The notes under the pieces were generated by a model. The model had not been told where the DNA came from and searched no databases. It was given only the letters and a program-made list of their open reading frames with translations. Positions 8,353 through 17,535 of a stretch of DNA of 64,000 bases are shown one piece after another. Source of the stretch: Euzebya tangerina (GTDB taxonomy: Bacteria; Actinomycetota; Nitriliruptoria; Euzebyales; Euzebyaceae); assembly GCF_003074135.1 (NCBI RefSeq), contig NZ_PPDK01000001.1, forward strand, positions 992,001 through 1,056,000. The letters are read 5' to 3'. Both the position numbers and the translations under genes were made by a program. Each line of letters starts with the position of its first letter. Position 1 is the stretch's first letter.

Positions 8353-9480
8353 TCACCCCTGAGCCGGCTCCGGCGACGGATCGACTTCGGTGGCCGTGAT
8401 GGGCCCGGGCCAGTCCGGCACCACGGCGACGGAGTGGATGGTGCGATCCGCCACCCCCATCACGATCGCAAGGCCTGGCGTGCCTGCGCCGTCGGTGCCG
8501 ATGGACAGGACCAGGGCGTCCTCCCCGGCCAGCACGTCGGTGCTCCGCAGCTCCGGACCGTGGCCGGCGACGACGCTCGCCAGCAGCGATGCCGCCTCGC
8601 CTCGAGTCATCGTCCGGACCGGCGCCCGACCACCACCCGACCGGCCGTCCTTCACGGTCACCTGGGCGTCGAGCAGCGACTCGAGTGCGTCCCACCGACC
8701 ACGGCGCGCCGCCATGAGCACACGCGAAGCGGTCTGCTTGACACCCAACTCGAAGCTGTCCGACCGTCGCACGTGCATCGCGAAGAGCGGCTCGGACGTC
8801 CGCTGGGCTGCGCGCTCGATGCGCATGCCAAGCCCCTCGGAGAACGCCCGCGCCATGTCTGCCAGCGGGCTCTCGGTGCCGGTCATCCGCTCCATGGCGC
8901 CCGGCAGATCGTCACCGGTCCAGTGGATGAGGAGCATGTCGGGCAGATCGTCGCGAGCGTGCTGCAGCCACACCCACTCCTCGCGGACATCGGCCAGTTC
9001 CAGGAACTCGGCGTGGGACCGCATGAGGTCACCGGAGTCCAACCGGTCCAGCAGTTGGCGCACGGTCGACAGCTTCTCAGGAGGAACGGGCAGCGCGAAC
9101 ATGGTCTGCGTGTCGGCGATCGCCGTCGCCTGGGTGGTCGTCCCCGAGACGACCTCGGTCTGCGGGAACCGGAACGTCGGCAGGGACTGGCCGTGGTAGG
9201 TCCCGAGGACGGTGTAGAACAACCAGTCCTCATGCGCGCTACGAGCGGTCTTGGCTGGCGGCCGCGTGGCCACGTCCAGGTCGTCGCAGTCCCACATCAC
9301 CAGGGTCAGGTCGGGTAGATCACAGGACGTCTGCGCCCACATGCGCTCGCGGAGGATGCCGCGACCCAACATGAATCGCCGGTGATCGGTGTTGTCGGTC
9401 TCGGGCAACCGGCGCGCTGCCTCCTTCCACGACGGCCCCTGTCCGGGGGCATGGGGCAGGGCGTAGGCGACGCGAGGCAC
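8353..9480 (-). CDS. Uncharacterised protein with duplicated N-terminal module and SnoaL/NTF2-like C-terminus
   Basis: A 375-residue cytosolic protein starting from GTG 9480; the frame is open further upstream, but that part only mirrors the neighbouring monooxygenase gene. Two similar segments occur at residues 48-71 and 171-194, sharing W-x-Q, DLPD, a hydrophobic strand, W and DDL, which suggests an internally duplicated alpha/beta module. Residues about 253-365 resemble a SnoaL/NTF2-like fold of the kind fused to some ECF sigma factors, ending in GLAIVMGVADRTIHSVAVVPDW. No sigma-factor or catalytic domain is seen. Function is unknown; a small-ligand sensor or scaffold is possible (inference). 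Confidence 0.6.
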   Translation of the reverse strand: MPRVAYALPHAPGQGPSWKEAARRLPETDNTDHRRFMLGRGILRERMWAQTSCDLPDLTLVMWDCDDLDVATRPPAKTARSAHEDWLFYTVLGTYHGQSLPTFRFPQTEVVSGTTTQATAIADTQTMFALPVPPEKLSTVRQLLDRLDSGDLMRSHAEFLELADVREEWVWLQHARDDLPDMLLIHWTGDDLPGAMERMTGTESPLADMARAFSEGLGMRIERAAQRTSEPLFAMHVRRSDSFELGVKQTASRVLMAARRGRWDALESLLDAQVTVKDGRSGGGRAPVRTMTRGEAASLLASVVAGHGPELRSTDVLAGEDALVLSIGTDGAGTPGLAIVMGVADRTIHSVAVVPDWPGPITATEVDPSPEPAQG

Positions 9481-9554
9481 TGCTCGAACAGTACGGCACC
9501 GCCCCGACCGTGTCCGGGCCTGGACGGGTACCGCTGGCCGTGATTCCCGCAGCG

Positions 9555-11468
9555 CTACCCGGATGCGGAGAGGTGGTAGTCCTCGAGGTCCACCGTCCGG
9601 GTCATGTGCCAGTAGTCGACCAGCCGCCACGGCGTGTTGACGATCACCCTGCCCTTGGAGTTCTTGTACCAGTTCCGCATCCCGTCGTGGGCCCACACCA
9701 TGTTCGACAGGATCTCGTCGATCCGGGTGTTGTAGCGCTCGTAGGCCTCCCGGGTGACCTCCAGCTGTCCGCCGGTCTCGGCCAACTCGGCGATGCACTG
9801 CACGGCGTAGTGCACCTGCGCCTCGGTCTGGAAGATCGTCGAGCCGCCGTGCCCCAGACCCGTGTTCGGCCCGAAGATCACGAACAGGTTGGGGAAGTTC
9901 GGGACGGTGATGCCGAGATAGGCCCGGGGGTCCTCCTCGCCCCACAGTTCGGCGAGGGTCACGCCATAACGGCCGACGACCTCGATCGGGAAGATCGGCC
10001 GGGTCACGTGGAAGCCCGTCCCGTACACCACGACGTCGACCGGGTGATGCGCGCCGGAGGTGTCCACCACGCCATCGGCCGTGAAGGACTCAACCGCCTC
10101 GGGGACCAGCGTGACGTCGTCGGCGGTGATCAGGTCCAACCACCCGTTGTCCATCAGCATCCGCTTGCCGTACGGGGGGTAGGTCGGCACGCAGTGCTCC
10201 AGCAGCTCCGGATGCCCCTCCAGCTTGGACTCGATGTAGGCGGTCAGGAACTTGCGGTGCCGCTCGTTGGCAGCGTTCATGGACCGCTCGGGGTGCTCCC
10301 ACTCGGGGTCAGCGTGCAACGACGGGTACAGCCCGTCGCCGAACCGCCAGAACAGCATGAACCGGTACCAGGTCGCGTAGAACGGCACGACGTCCAGCAG
10401 GTACTGCTTCTCCGGGGACACCTGTCGGTGGTAGTCGGCGTTCGGCGCCAGCCACTGCGGGGAGCGTTGGAAGATGGTGAGGTGCGCGGCTGAGCGGGCG
10501 ATCGCGCGGCCCGACTGCACGCCGCTCGCGCCGGTCCCGACCAGCCCGACGTGTTTGCCGGTCAGGTCGACGTCGTGGCGCCACTCGGCGGTGTGGAAGG
10601 CAGGCCCCTCGAAGTCCTCCGAGCCGTCGATGTCGGGCACCTTCGGCTTGTTCAGCTGGCCGACGGCGAAGAGGACGACGTCGGCCTCCAGCACCTCGTC
10701 CGTACCGGACGTGTTGGTTGTCGTGACCGACCAGGTCCCATCGTCCCAGACGGCCCGGGTGACGGTTGAGTTGAACCGGATGTGGTCGTAGACGCCGGTG
10801 TCGCGGGCCGTGTCGATCAGGTACTCGAGGATCTCCTCCTGCTTGGAGAAGTACGACGACCACCGGTGCCGCTGGTTGAAGGAGAAGGAGTAGAAGTGGT
10901 TGGGCGTGTCGACCCCGCAGTCCGGATAGGTGTTGTTGAACCACGTCCCGCCCACCTCGGGGTTCTTCTCGAGGATCACGTAGGAGATGCCGGCGCGAGA
11001 CAGCTGGACCCCGGTGCAGATCCCCGACAGGCCGGCACCGATCACGATGGCGGTCGGCCGCTCGTCCTCCTCGACCCTGCGGATCGCGTCCGTGGCTGAG
11101 GTGTCGGGGTCGCGGAACCCCATCTCCTCCATGAAGAGGGGGACGTACTCCTCGCTGACCTCCTCGGCGACGGCCACCGACATCATCCGCGCCAGCGTCG
11201 CGGTCGGTAGGTCCACCGGTTCCGCCCCGGACAGCACGGCCTCGAAGACCGCGTCGCGCAGGTCCTGTTGAGCCTGCTCGGTCAGGCCACCGGACTCGTC
11301 GGGGAACAGTCGGACGTCGCGGGCCGGCTGGTACGGCTCCTCGATCCACCGGCGGTCGCCGGTCAGGTGGACCATCACCATCGCGAGGACCGGCATGTCG
11401 GCCTCCGAGAGCGCCTGACGGAGCTGGTCGGCGTCCAGTGGCGCGAGGGGCTCGGCCGGGTCGATCAT
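9555..11468 (-). CDS. Flavin-containing monooxygenase, Baeyer-Villiger type
   Basis: Cytosolic FAD- and NADPH-dependent oxygenase of 637 residues from ATG 11468 (MIDPAEPL), whose start overlaps the TetR stop in an ATGA. The FAD Rossmann loop is GAGLSG at 144-149 and the NADPH loop GTGASG at 311-316. Between them FEGPAFHTAEW (286-296) matches the FxGxxxHxxxW fingerprint of Baeyer-Villiger monooxygenases, which insert oxygen next to a ketone to form esters or lactones. About 135 residues precede the flavin fold, a helical extension seen in some actinobacterial members. As last gene of an operon with a nitroreductase-like enzyme and an acyl-CoA ligase, it probably belongs to catabolism of a cyclic ketone, steroid-like or aromatic compound (inference). 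Confidence 0.93.
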   Translation of the reverse strand: MIDPAEPLAPLDADQLRQALSEADMPVLAMVMVHLTGDRRWIEEPYQPARDVRLFPDESGGLTEQAQQDLRDAVFEAVLSGAEPVDLPTATLARMMSVAVAEEVSEEYVPLFMEEMGFRDPDTSATDAIRRVEEDERPTAIVIGAGLSGICTGVQLSRAGISYVILEKNPEVGGTWFNNTYPDCGVDTPNHFYSFSFNQRHRWSSYFSKQEEILEYLIDTARDTGVYDHIRFNSTVTRAVWDDGTWSVTTTNTSGTDEVLEADVVLFAVGQLNKPKVPDIDGSEDFEGPAFHTAEWRHDVDLTGKHVGLVGTGASGVQSGRAIARSAAHLTIFQRSPQWLAPNADYHRQVSPEKQYLLDVVPFYATWYRFMLFWRFGDGLYPSLHADPEWEHPERSMNAANERHRKFLTAYIESKLEGHPELLEHCVPTYPPYGKRMLMDNGWLDLITADDVTLVPEAVESFTADGVVDTSGAHHPVDVVVYGTGFHVTRPIFPIEVVGRYGVTLAELWGEEDPRAYLGITVPNFPNLFVIFGPNTGLGHGGSTIFQTEAQVHYAVQCIAELAETGGQLEVTREAYERYNTRIDEILSNMVWAHDGMRNWYKNSKGRVIVNTPWRLVDYWHMTRTVDLEDYHLSASG

Positions 11469-12088
11469 GCTGACGGCCTTCCGACGTCTGCGCTCTGCAG
11501 CAGACCGTCCAGGGCCATGGTCACGTAGTGATCGGCCAAGCTCTCGAGGTCGATGGGACCGTCGGGTCGAAACCACACGTTGATCCCGTTGACCGCGTCG
11601 AGCACGGCGAAGGCGGCGAGTGCCGGGGAGCCCACCTGGAACTCGCCCGCCGCACAGCCGGCGGTGATCGCCGCCGTCACCGCCTGGTGGTACGCGCGTC
11701 GTGCGGTCTGGATGTCGTCCAGCACCGCCGGCGGAAGTGAGGCCATGTCACGACGGGTGATCGCCTCCTCCTGCCGGTGATCGTGGAAGTACCGGATGTG
11801 GTGGTGGAGGACGGCGGCCAGCCGGTCGCGAGGCGACCCCGGACCCTCCAGCGTTGCCAGCGCATCCGTGGTGAAGCGGGACGTCGCCGCGTGGGCGATC
11901 TCGCTGAGCAGTGCCGCCTTGGAGTCGAAGTGGTGGTACAGGCTGGCCGGCTTCACGCCGACCGCGTCGGCGATGGAGCGGATCCCCACCGCGTGATAGC
12001 CGTGTTCGGCGAAGAGCTCAGTCGCCGTGCGCAGCACCGTCTCACGTGTCGTCTCGACCCCCTTGGCAGCCACGGCCAGCTCAGGCAT
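11465..12088 (-). CDS. TetR-family transcriptional regulator
   Basis: Repressor-type regulator of 207 residues. The N-terminal helix-turn-helix (about 22-62) reads ATELFAEHGYHAVGIRSIAD followed by VGVKPASLYHHFDSKAALL. The helical C-terminal ligand domain contains a VNGINVWFRPDGP stretch like those of KstR2-type regulators of acyl-CoA-linked catabolism. Its start lies inside the end of the ligase gene (8-bp overlap) and its end overlaps the monooxygenase start, so it is encoded within the operon it probably controls. A palindrome in front of the first gene of the operon (14451-14466) is a fitting operator. The inducer is probably a CoA ester made by the ligase (inference). Confidence 0.92.
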   Translation of the reverse strand: MPELAVAAKGVETTRETVLRTATELFAEHGYHAVGIRSIADAVGVKPASLYHHFDSKAALLSEIAHAATSRFTTDALATLEGPGSPRDRLAAVLHHHIRYFHDHRQEEAITRRDMASLPPAVLDDIQTARRAYHQAVTAAITAGCAAGEFQVGSPALAAFAVLDAVNGINVWFRPDGPIDLESLADHYVTMALDGLLQSADVGRPSA

Positions 12089-13727
12089 CGGCTGGTGCCG
12101 ACGTCCCTCGGAGTTCCCGCTTCAGCGTCTTCCCCTGGCTGTCCTTGGGCAGGGAGTCCACCACGTTGACGGTCTTCGGGACCTTGAACGGGGCAAGTCG
12201 GTCCCGGCACCAGGCCCGGATCTCCTCGCCATCGAAGTCCTCGCCCGGACGCGCGGTCACGAACGCGGTCACGGCCTGCCCCCAGTACTCGTCGTCCAAG
12301 CCGACCACGGCGACCTCCATCACGCCGTCGTGGGTGTAGATGGCGCGCTCGACCTCGACCGAGGACACGTTCAGGCCACCGGACTTGATCATGTCCTTGC
12401 GGCGGTCCCGGAAGAAGAGGTTCCGGTCGGCGTCGATCTCGACGATGTCGCCGGTGTGCAGCCAGCCGTCGCGAAGCACCTCGGCGGTCTTCTCCGGGTC
12501 GTTCAGGTAGCCGCGCATCACACCGGGGCTGCGGCACAGCAGTTCGCCGTGGGTGGCGTCGTTGCCGTCATCGTCCACGACACGGATCTCCAGCGTGCTG
12601 GAGGCCTGCCCGATCCACGACGGGTCCTGTCGTGGGATGTCCTCGAGTGAGCTGAAGCGGCCGACCGTCGGGGTCTGGGCCAACTCCGACTGCGACCAGA
12701 ACGTGACCCACTCCATGTTGGGGGCGACGGCAGCGAAGGACTCGAACATCACGCGGGGCATCGTCCCGCCGTAGGTCACCATGCGGCGGAGCTGGCTGAG
12801 CTCAGCCGAGACGAAGTCCTCGAGCTTGATCATCTGCAGGAAGAACGTGGGAGTCTGCGCGCTGCAGGTCACGCTCTCGGCCACCCAGCTGTCCAGCGCC
12901 CGCTGCGGGTCGGTCGAGTACGGCAGCACGATGGTGTTGCCCAGGGAGATCAAGGCGATCTGCAGGCCGAGACCGGCGATCGTGTGCATCGGCAGCAGGT
13001 AGTACCAGACGTCCTGCTCGACCAGTCCGACGGACGTGACGAAGGCGGGCATCATGCCGACCAGGTAGTTGCGCTGCGGGATCAGCACCGCCTTCGGGAG
13101 GGCCTCGGTACCGCTGGTGTAGGGAATCAGGCCGATGGTGTGCTCGGAGACGTCGCCGGACGGCTCCGGCTCTGAGACATCGCTGCTGACCGCGAGCAGC
13201 CGGCTCCAGCGCAGCCACTCCTCCCCGGCCTCGTCGGTGTCGGTGTCGAGGGAGATCCGGACCGCAAGGTTGTCCAGCGGGTCGAGCTCCTCGTCCTCTG
13301 CGATCGCATCGATCGTCGGCGTCAGCGAGTCCTCGCAGACCAGCACGCTGGCCCCGGAGTGGCTGAGCTGATAGTGGAGCTCGCCGGGCAGGAAGGTGTA
13401 GTTGAGCCCGGTCACTGCTGCGCCGAGCTTGGCGCAGGCCCAGAAGGTCGTGATCAGCTCGGGGCTGTTGCGACCCATGATCGCAACCACATCACCCGTC
13501 TCGAGGCCATGGTCGGCGAGCGCGTGGGCGATCTGGTTCGCCCGCTCGTCCAGCTGCCGGTAGGTCAGCTCCCGGCGGTCATGTGCCGGACTGTCCAGCG
13601 CCACCACCGCCAGCTTGTCGGGGTGCCGCCTCGCGTTGCGCCGCAGCTGATCTCCGAATGTGGCGCGGCGGACCGGCGCGTCGATGTCGGGGTGAATGGT
13701 CGCGGACTCGAGTGCCTCGGTCGCCAT
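12081..13727 (-). CDS. AMP-binding acyl-CoA ligase
   Basis: Adenylate-forming enzyme of 548 residues that activates a carboxylic acid to acyl-AMP and then acyl-CoA. The AMP-binding loop is YTSGTEALPKAV (203-213 region; the usual TTG is replaced by TEA). Later motifs are GWLHTGDIVEI, the hinge FRDRRKDMIKSGGLNVSS and the catalytic lysine segment QGKTLKREL near the C-terminus. It follows the nitroreductase gene by 9 bp and overlaps the TetR gene, so these are one transcript. The substrate is unknown; an aromatic, alicyclic or medium-chain acid is plausible given the monooxygenase partner. Catalytic residues look intact despite the altered loop. Confidence 0.92.
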   Translation of the reverse strand: MATEALESATIHPDIDAPVRRATFGDQLRRNARRHPDKLAVVALDSPAHDRRELTYRQLDERANQIAHALADHGLETGDVVAIMGRNSPELITTFWACAKLGAAVTGLNYTFLPGELHYQLSHSGASVLVCEDSLTPTIDAIAEDEELDPLDNLAVRISLDTDTDEAGEEWLRWSRLLAVSSDVSEPEPSGDVSEHTIGLIPYTSGTEALPKAVLIPQRNYLVGMMPAFVTSVGLVEQDVWYYLLPMHTIAGLGLQIALISLGNTIVLPYSTDPQRALDSWVAESVTCSAQTPTFFLQMIKLEDFVSAELSQLRRMVTYGGTMPRVMFESFAAVAPNMEWVTFWSQSELAQTPTVGRFSSLEDIPRQDPSWIGQASSTLEIRVVDDDGNDATHGELLCRSPGVMRGYLNDPEKTAEVLRDGWLHTGDIVEIDADRNLFFRDRRKDMIKSGGLNVSSVEVERAIYTHDGVMEVAVVGLDDEYWGQAVTAFVTARPGEDFDGEEIRAWCRDRLAPFKVPKTVNVVDSLPKDSQGKTLKRELRGTSAPADA

Positions 13728-13736
13728 CGCTCCTCC

Positions 13737-14411
13737 TCAGACGGTCAGTGGCGTGTCGAAGTTCTCCATGAAGGCGATCTCCTCCACGGGGAGCCGGGTC
13801 AGCGTGGAGGGGAAGCCATCTCGCGGGTATCCGGCGAAGAGGTGACAGGCGGTTGCGAGGTGGTCGGGGATGTCCAGCAGCTCCTTCACCTGCTCCTCGA
13901 ACATCACCAGCAGCGTGGTCCAGGTGGTGGCCACACCCTCGGCTCTGAGCGCCAACGCCAGGTTCTGGACCGTCGGGTAGATCGACGCACCGCCGACGAC
14001 GCTCAGCCGTCCGAGGTCGGTGTCCGTCGGGTGGGTCTCGGACAGGTCGGCGCAGGCGATGATGATGGCCGGGTGGTTCGGGATGTTCTCGGCGAAGTCG
14101 TTGGCCGCGTGCACCGACTTCTGCGACATCATCGCCTTCGTGGCCTTGGTGTCTCCGCTCTCGGCGGTGAGGGCCTCACCGGTGCTCGTGGCCATCTCGT
14201 AGTACTGGCTCCACGGCACCATGTACCACTCCGCGAGCTGCTTCTTCTTCTCGGGGTCGGTGACGATCAGGAAGCGCACGGGCTGCCGGTTGCCGCCCTG
14301 CGGGCCGAAGCGGGCGTTGTCGATGGCCCGGTAGAGCACCTCGTGGGGGATCGGATCGTCCTTGTAGTACCGCATCGCGGGGCAAGTACGCATTGCTTCG
14401 GCTAGTTCCAT
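13737..14411 (-). CDS. Nitroreductase-family FMN oxidoreductase
   Basis: Cytosolic FMN enzyme of 224 residues. The N-terminal half has the family pattern with a basic stretch near MRYYKDD, then RFGPQGGNRQPVRFLIV (flavin contact) and a central SVVGGASIYPTVQNLALAL helix, with GVATTWTT shortly after. Members reduce nitro groups, quinones, enones or halogenated rings with NAD(P)H. It is the first gene of a four-gene operon with acyl-CoA ligase, TetR and a Baeyer-Villiger-type monooxygenase. In that setting a ring- or enone-reducing step is more likely than detoxification of nitro compounds (inference). The ATG is preceded by GGAGCC; the leader contains a TetR-like palindrome. Confidence 0.9.
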   Translation of the reverse strand: MELAEAMRTCPAMRYYKDDPIPHEVLYRAIDNARFGPQGGNRQPVRFLIVTDPEKKKQLAEWYMVPWSQYYEMATSTGEALTAESGDTKATKAMMSQKSVHAANDFAENIPNHPAIIIACADLSETHPTDTDLGRLSVVGGASIYPTVQNLALALRAEGVATTWTTLLVMFEEQVKELLDIPDHLATACHLFAGYPRDGFPSTLTRLPVEEIAFMENFDTPLTV

Positions 14412-14450
14412 GGTGGCTCCTTCACCTCAAGTACTCGACCGTCGGACCTA

Positions 14451-14466
14451 CCGAACGATCGTTAGG
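14451..14466. promoter_or_regulatory. Candidate TetR operator in front of the nitroreductase operon
   Basis: The sequence CCGAACGATCGTTAGG contains the perfect 10-bp palindrome AACGATCGTT (14454-14463) and further imperfect symmetry outside it. It lies about 40 bp upstream of the first gene of an operon that encodes a TetR regulator, and between divergent transcription units. Size and position suit a TetR dimer site. The assignment is inferred from symmetry and context only. Confidence 0.55.
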
Positions 14467-14538
14467 GACGCTAGGCGACCGTCTCAGAGGTGTCAATGGC
14501 GACCGCTCAACCCCGGGTGTCGCCGCCCGATAGAGGGT

Positions 14539-16917
14539 GTGGTGGCTCCCGCATCCGACCGCGAACCCCTCGTCACGGGTGCTGGGGTGTTCCAACACCT
14601 GACGATCCGCTACGTCGTGGCGCTGCTGATCGTCGCCGTCCTCTCCGTCGGCGCACATGTCGCGATCACAGCGGCCGTGCTGACGCAGGACGGCAACGCG
14701 ACGGACATCAACCGCTCGGGACGCCAGCGGATGCTCTCCCAGCGGATCGCGCTCGGCCTCGCCGGTCTGGACGACGTCGGCGCACGAGCGAACTCCCTGG
14801 ATGCCGCCACACTCTCCGGGCTGGTTGATCTGATGGAGCGCTCACATGACCAACTGATCCACGGCCACGGTCCTGCAGATCCGCGCGGCGATCGCTCGAG
14901 TCAGCTCCCACCCGTGGTCGAGGACGTCTTCTTCGGCCCGGACGACCTCGATGCCAAGGTCCGCAGCTACCTCGCCGACGTCCGTGAGGTCCTGGATCTC
15001 AGCACCCGCGGGGAGGACCACGCAGCCGAGACCGAGGCCATCGTCCGGACCGCCGGGGACACCAGTGACGATGGGCTCCTGGCGACGCTCGACCGTGCCG
15101 TCAGCGCCTACGAGGAGGACGCGGACGCCGACGTCACGGGAGTGCTGACCGTCGCCCGTGTCGTCCTCGCGGTCACGCTGATCACCCTGCTCCTGGAGGG
15201 CATCTTCGTCTTCCGCCCGTTCGTCCGGTCGCTGCGGACCCGAACCGAAGAACTCGACAGCGCCAGGGCGCGCCTGCAGGCGGTCCTCGACAATGCCCTC
15301 GTCGGCGTCCTCACCCTGGATGAGGCGGGTCGGATCGCAGACGCGAACCGGACCGCGCAGGTGCTGTTGGAGCGGCACGTCGATGCCTTGGCCGCAATCG
15401 ACTTGGCCGCGCTGGGGGCAACCTCGGGAGATTCGGCCGCGCTGGTGGAGATGGTCGAGCGGAGCCAGCGCTCGGCGGTTCCACCGACCGAGGTCGAACT
15501 TCGCCGTGGGACGGGCTCCTTCCTGGCACACGTGAGCGCCAAGCGTGGCCTGGAGCAGACCGGCGGGTTCGTCAGCGTCGTCATGACGGACGAGACCGAG
15601 CGTGCACACGCTGAGAAGCAACTGCGCCACGAAGCCAATCACGACAGTCTCACGGGGCTGCCGAACCGAGCGACGTTCCGGCGCCGGGTCTCTGCGGCGA
15701 TCGAGCGCGCCGACTCGACGACGAGCACCTTCGCGGTCATATTCATCGACCTCGACGACTTCAAGACCGTGAACGACTCGCTCGGTCACGAGATCGGGGA
15801 TGCCCTGCTCGTGGAGGTCGCGGCACGGATCGTGCACAGCCTGAGGGGTCACGATCTCGCAGCGCGTCTCGGTGGCGACGAGTTCGCCGTCCTGCTCACG
15901 GGACTCGAGGAGGTGGCGATCGCCACGACCGTCGCCGAGCGCATCCTTGCGGCCCTGCAGGCTCCGGTGGTCGTCGCTGACCGGCCCCTCTCCGTTGCAG
16001 CCAGCATCGGCATCGTGGCCGGGACCGATGCCTCGGACACCGTGTCGCTGCTGAGTGACGCGGACAGTGCGATGTACGACGCCAAGCGTCGCGGGAAGAA
16101 CCAGATCGCCGTGTTCAACGACGCCATCCGTGAGCGGGTCACGCAGCGACTCGGCTTCGCCGATGATGTGCGTCGCGCGATCGCCGATGACGAGTTCGCA
16201 CTGCACTACCAGCCGATCGTGGACCTCGACACCGGAGCGACGCTGGGCCTGGAAGCCCTGATCAGGTGGACCCATCCCGAACGGGGATTCATTCCGCCCG
16301 ACAGCTTCATCCCGCTGGCCGAAGAGACCGGGCAGATCATCCCCATCGGCTGGTGGGTGCTGCAGCGCAGCATCACGCAGACGTTCGAGCTGCGCACAGA
16401 TCTTGGTCCGGCGGCACCCGAGTACGTCAGTGTGAACGTCTCGCCGATCCAACTCACCGCGCCGGACTTCGTGTCAGGCGTGGCCGACCTCATGGACGGT
16501 CGACTTCCGCCGGAAGCCCTGGTCCTGGAGCTGACCGAGACCGCGTTCATGTCCGATCCGGTGTCCATCCGTCGGGTCCTGGAGGACCTCCGCGCCATGG
16601 GCGTGCGTGTCGCGATCGACGACTTCGGGACCGGGTACTCCTCGCTGGCCTACTTGGAATCCCTGCCGATCGACCTGGTCAAGATCGACCGCGAGTTCGT
16701 CAGTCAGGTGGACGGCAGTGCCCGTCAGCAGGCACTGGTCGCGGGCATGCTGCAGATGGCCAACTCGTTGCGACTGACTGCCATCACCGAGGGGATCGAG
16801 ACCGACGGCCAACGGTCGGCGCTCACGGAGATCGGCTATCGGATGGGCCAGGGCTACCACTTCGCGCGGCCGATGCCGTTGGCCGAGTTCCGTCGGACGA
16901 TCCCAGCTCGGGGGTGA
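14539..16917 (+). CDS. Membrane PilJ-PAS-GGDEF-EAL cyclic-di-GMP turnover protein
   Basis: About 792 residues from GTG 14539; GTG 14542 or 14587 are equally possible, and the frame runs further upstream without domain features. A first membrane helix (VALLIVAVLSVGAHVAITAAV) precedes a PilJ-type sensor region with TDINRSGRQRMLSQRIAL, then a second helix, a PAS-like domain, GGDEF and EAL. The cyclase half has FIDLDDFKTVNDSLGHEIG and an intact GGDEF. The phosphodiesterase half has GLEALIRW, NVSPIQL, ELTETAFM, IDDFGTGYSSLAYL and KIDREF, so both activities look possible. An external or membrane signal probably sets the balance. It is divergent from the nitroreductase operon and convergent with the conservon. 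Confidence 0.92.
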   Translation: MVAPASDREPLVTGAGVFQHLTIRYVVALLIVAVLSVGAHVAITAAVLTQDGNATDINRSGRQRMLSQRIALGLAGLDDVGARANSLDAATLSGLVDLMERSHDQLIHGHGPADPRGDRSSQLPPVVEDVFFGPDDLDAKVRSYLADVREVLDLSTRGEDHAAETEAIVRTAGDTSDDGLLATLDRAVSAYEEDADADVTGVLTVARVVLAVTLITLLLEGIFVFRPFVRSLRTRTEELDSARARLQAVLDNALVGVLTLDEAGRIADANRTAQVLLERHVDALAAIDLAALGATSGDSAALVEMVERSQRSAVPPTEVELRRGTGSFLAHVSAKRGLEQTGGFVSVVMTDETERAHAEKQLRHEANHDSLTGLPNRATFRRRVSAAIERADSTTSTFAVIFIDLDDFKTVNDSLGHEIGDALLVEVAARIVHSLRGHDLAARLGGDEFAVLLTGLEEVAIATTVAERILAALQAPVVVADRPLSVAASIGIVAGTDASDTVSLLSDADSAMYDAKRRGKNQIAVFNDAIRERVTQRLGFADDVRRAIADDEFALHYQPIVDLDTGATLGLEALIRWTHPERGFIPPDSFIPLAEETGQIIPIGWWVLQRSITQTFELRTDLGPAAPEYVSVNVSPIQLTAPDFVSGVADLMDGRLPPEALVLELTETAFMSDPVSIRRVLEDLRAMGVRVAIDDFGTGYSSLAYLESLPIDLVKIDREFVSQVDGSARQQALVAGMLQMANSLRLTAITEGIETDGQRSALTEIGYRMGQGYHFARPMPLAEFRRTIPARG

Positions 16918-16932
16918 CCGGGACCTCTCGAC

Positions 16933-17535
16933 CTAGACGGCGCCGGTCAGCTGCTTGGCCCGGCTGAGGACCTGGTGCAGCAACGCGAGGATGGCGGCCT
17001 TGACGGAGTCGCGGTCCCGGGCGTCGACGCTGACGACGGGGACGGAGGGGTCCACGTTCGTCGCCTCCCGGACCTCCTCCAGGGTCATGCCGGTTCGGCC
17101 CTCGAACTGGTTCACGGCGACCACGATCGGTAGATCGCGCGACTCGAAGTAGTCCAACGCGGTGTAGCAGTCGGCCAGTCGGCTGGGGTCGACCAACACG
17201 AGACCCCCGAGGGCGCCGTCGGCCAAGTCGTTCCACATGAAGCCGAAGCGGTCCTGACCGGGGGTCCCGAACAGGTAGAGCACCAGGCTCTGGTCAATCG
17301 TGATCCGCCCGAAGTCCATCGCCACGGTGGTCGTGGTCTTCTGACTGCCATCGCCAGCGAAGTCGATGCCGGTGCTGGCCGTGGTCATGGCCGCCTCGGT
17401 GTCGAGGGGCTTGAACTCGCTCAGGGCGTGGACCAGCGTGGTCTTGCCGGCGCCGAAGCCGCCGGAGACCAGGACCTTGACGGGGATCGGCGGCGCCGCG
17501 GTCGGAGCCATCGTGTCAGATTGCAGCGAAGCCAT
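16933..17535 (-). CDS. cvnD: Conservon Ras-like GTP/ATP-binding protein (CvnD)
   Basis: Small GTPase of the MglA-like group, 200 residues. The P-loop is GGFGAGKTTLV (about 25-35), the switch II region is LFGTPGQDRFGFMW, and VAVNQFEG stands where NKxD is usual, a substitution common in this family. Conservons are four-gene actinobacterial units encoding a membrane-associated complex compared to eukaryotic G-protein-coupled systems; CvnD is the nucleotide-binding switch. Its start lies 20 bp inside the DUF742 gene, which shows translational coupling. It is the last gene of the unit, 15 bp from the convergent GGDEF-EAL gene. Confidence 0.94.
   Translation of the reverse strand: MASLQSDTMAPTAAPPIPVKVLVSGGFGAGKTTLVHALSEFKPLDTEAAMTTASTGIDFAGDGSQKTTTTVAMDFGRITIDQSLVLYLFGTPGQDRFGFMWNDLADGALGGLVLVDPSRLADCYTALDYFESRDLPIVVAVNQFEGRTGMTLEEVREATNVDPSVPVVSVDARDRDSVKAAILALLHQVLSRAKQLTGAV

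Noticed and set aside
9481-9945. Upstream extension of the uncharacterised protein at 8353-9480
   Set aside because: This part of the frame lies inside the end of the monooxygenase gene and its sequence is Arg/Gly-rich mirror sequence without similarity to the rest.
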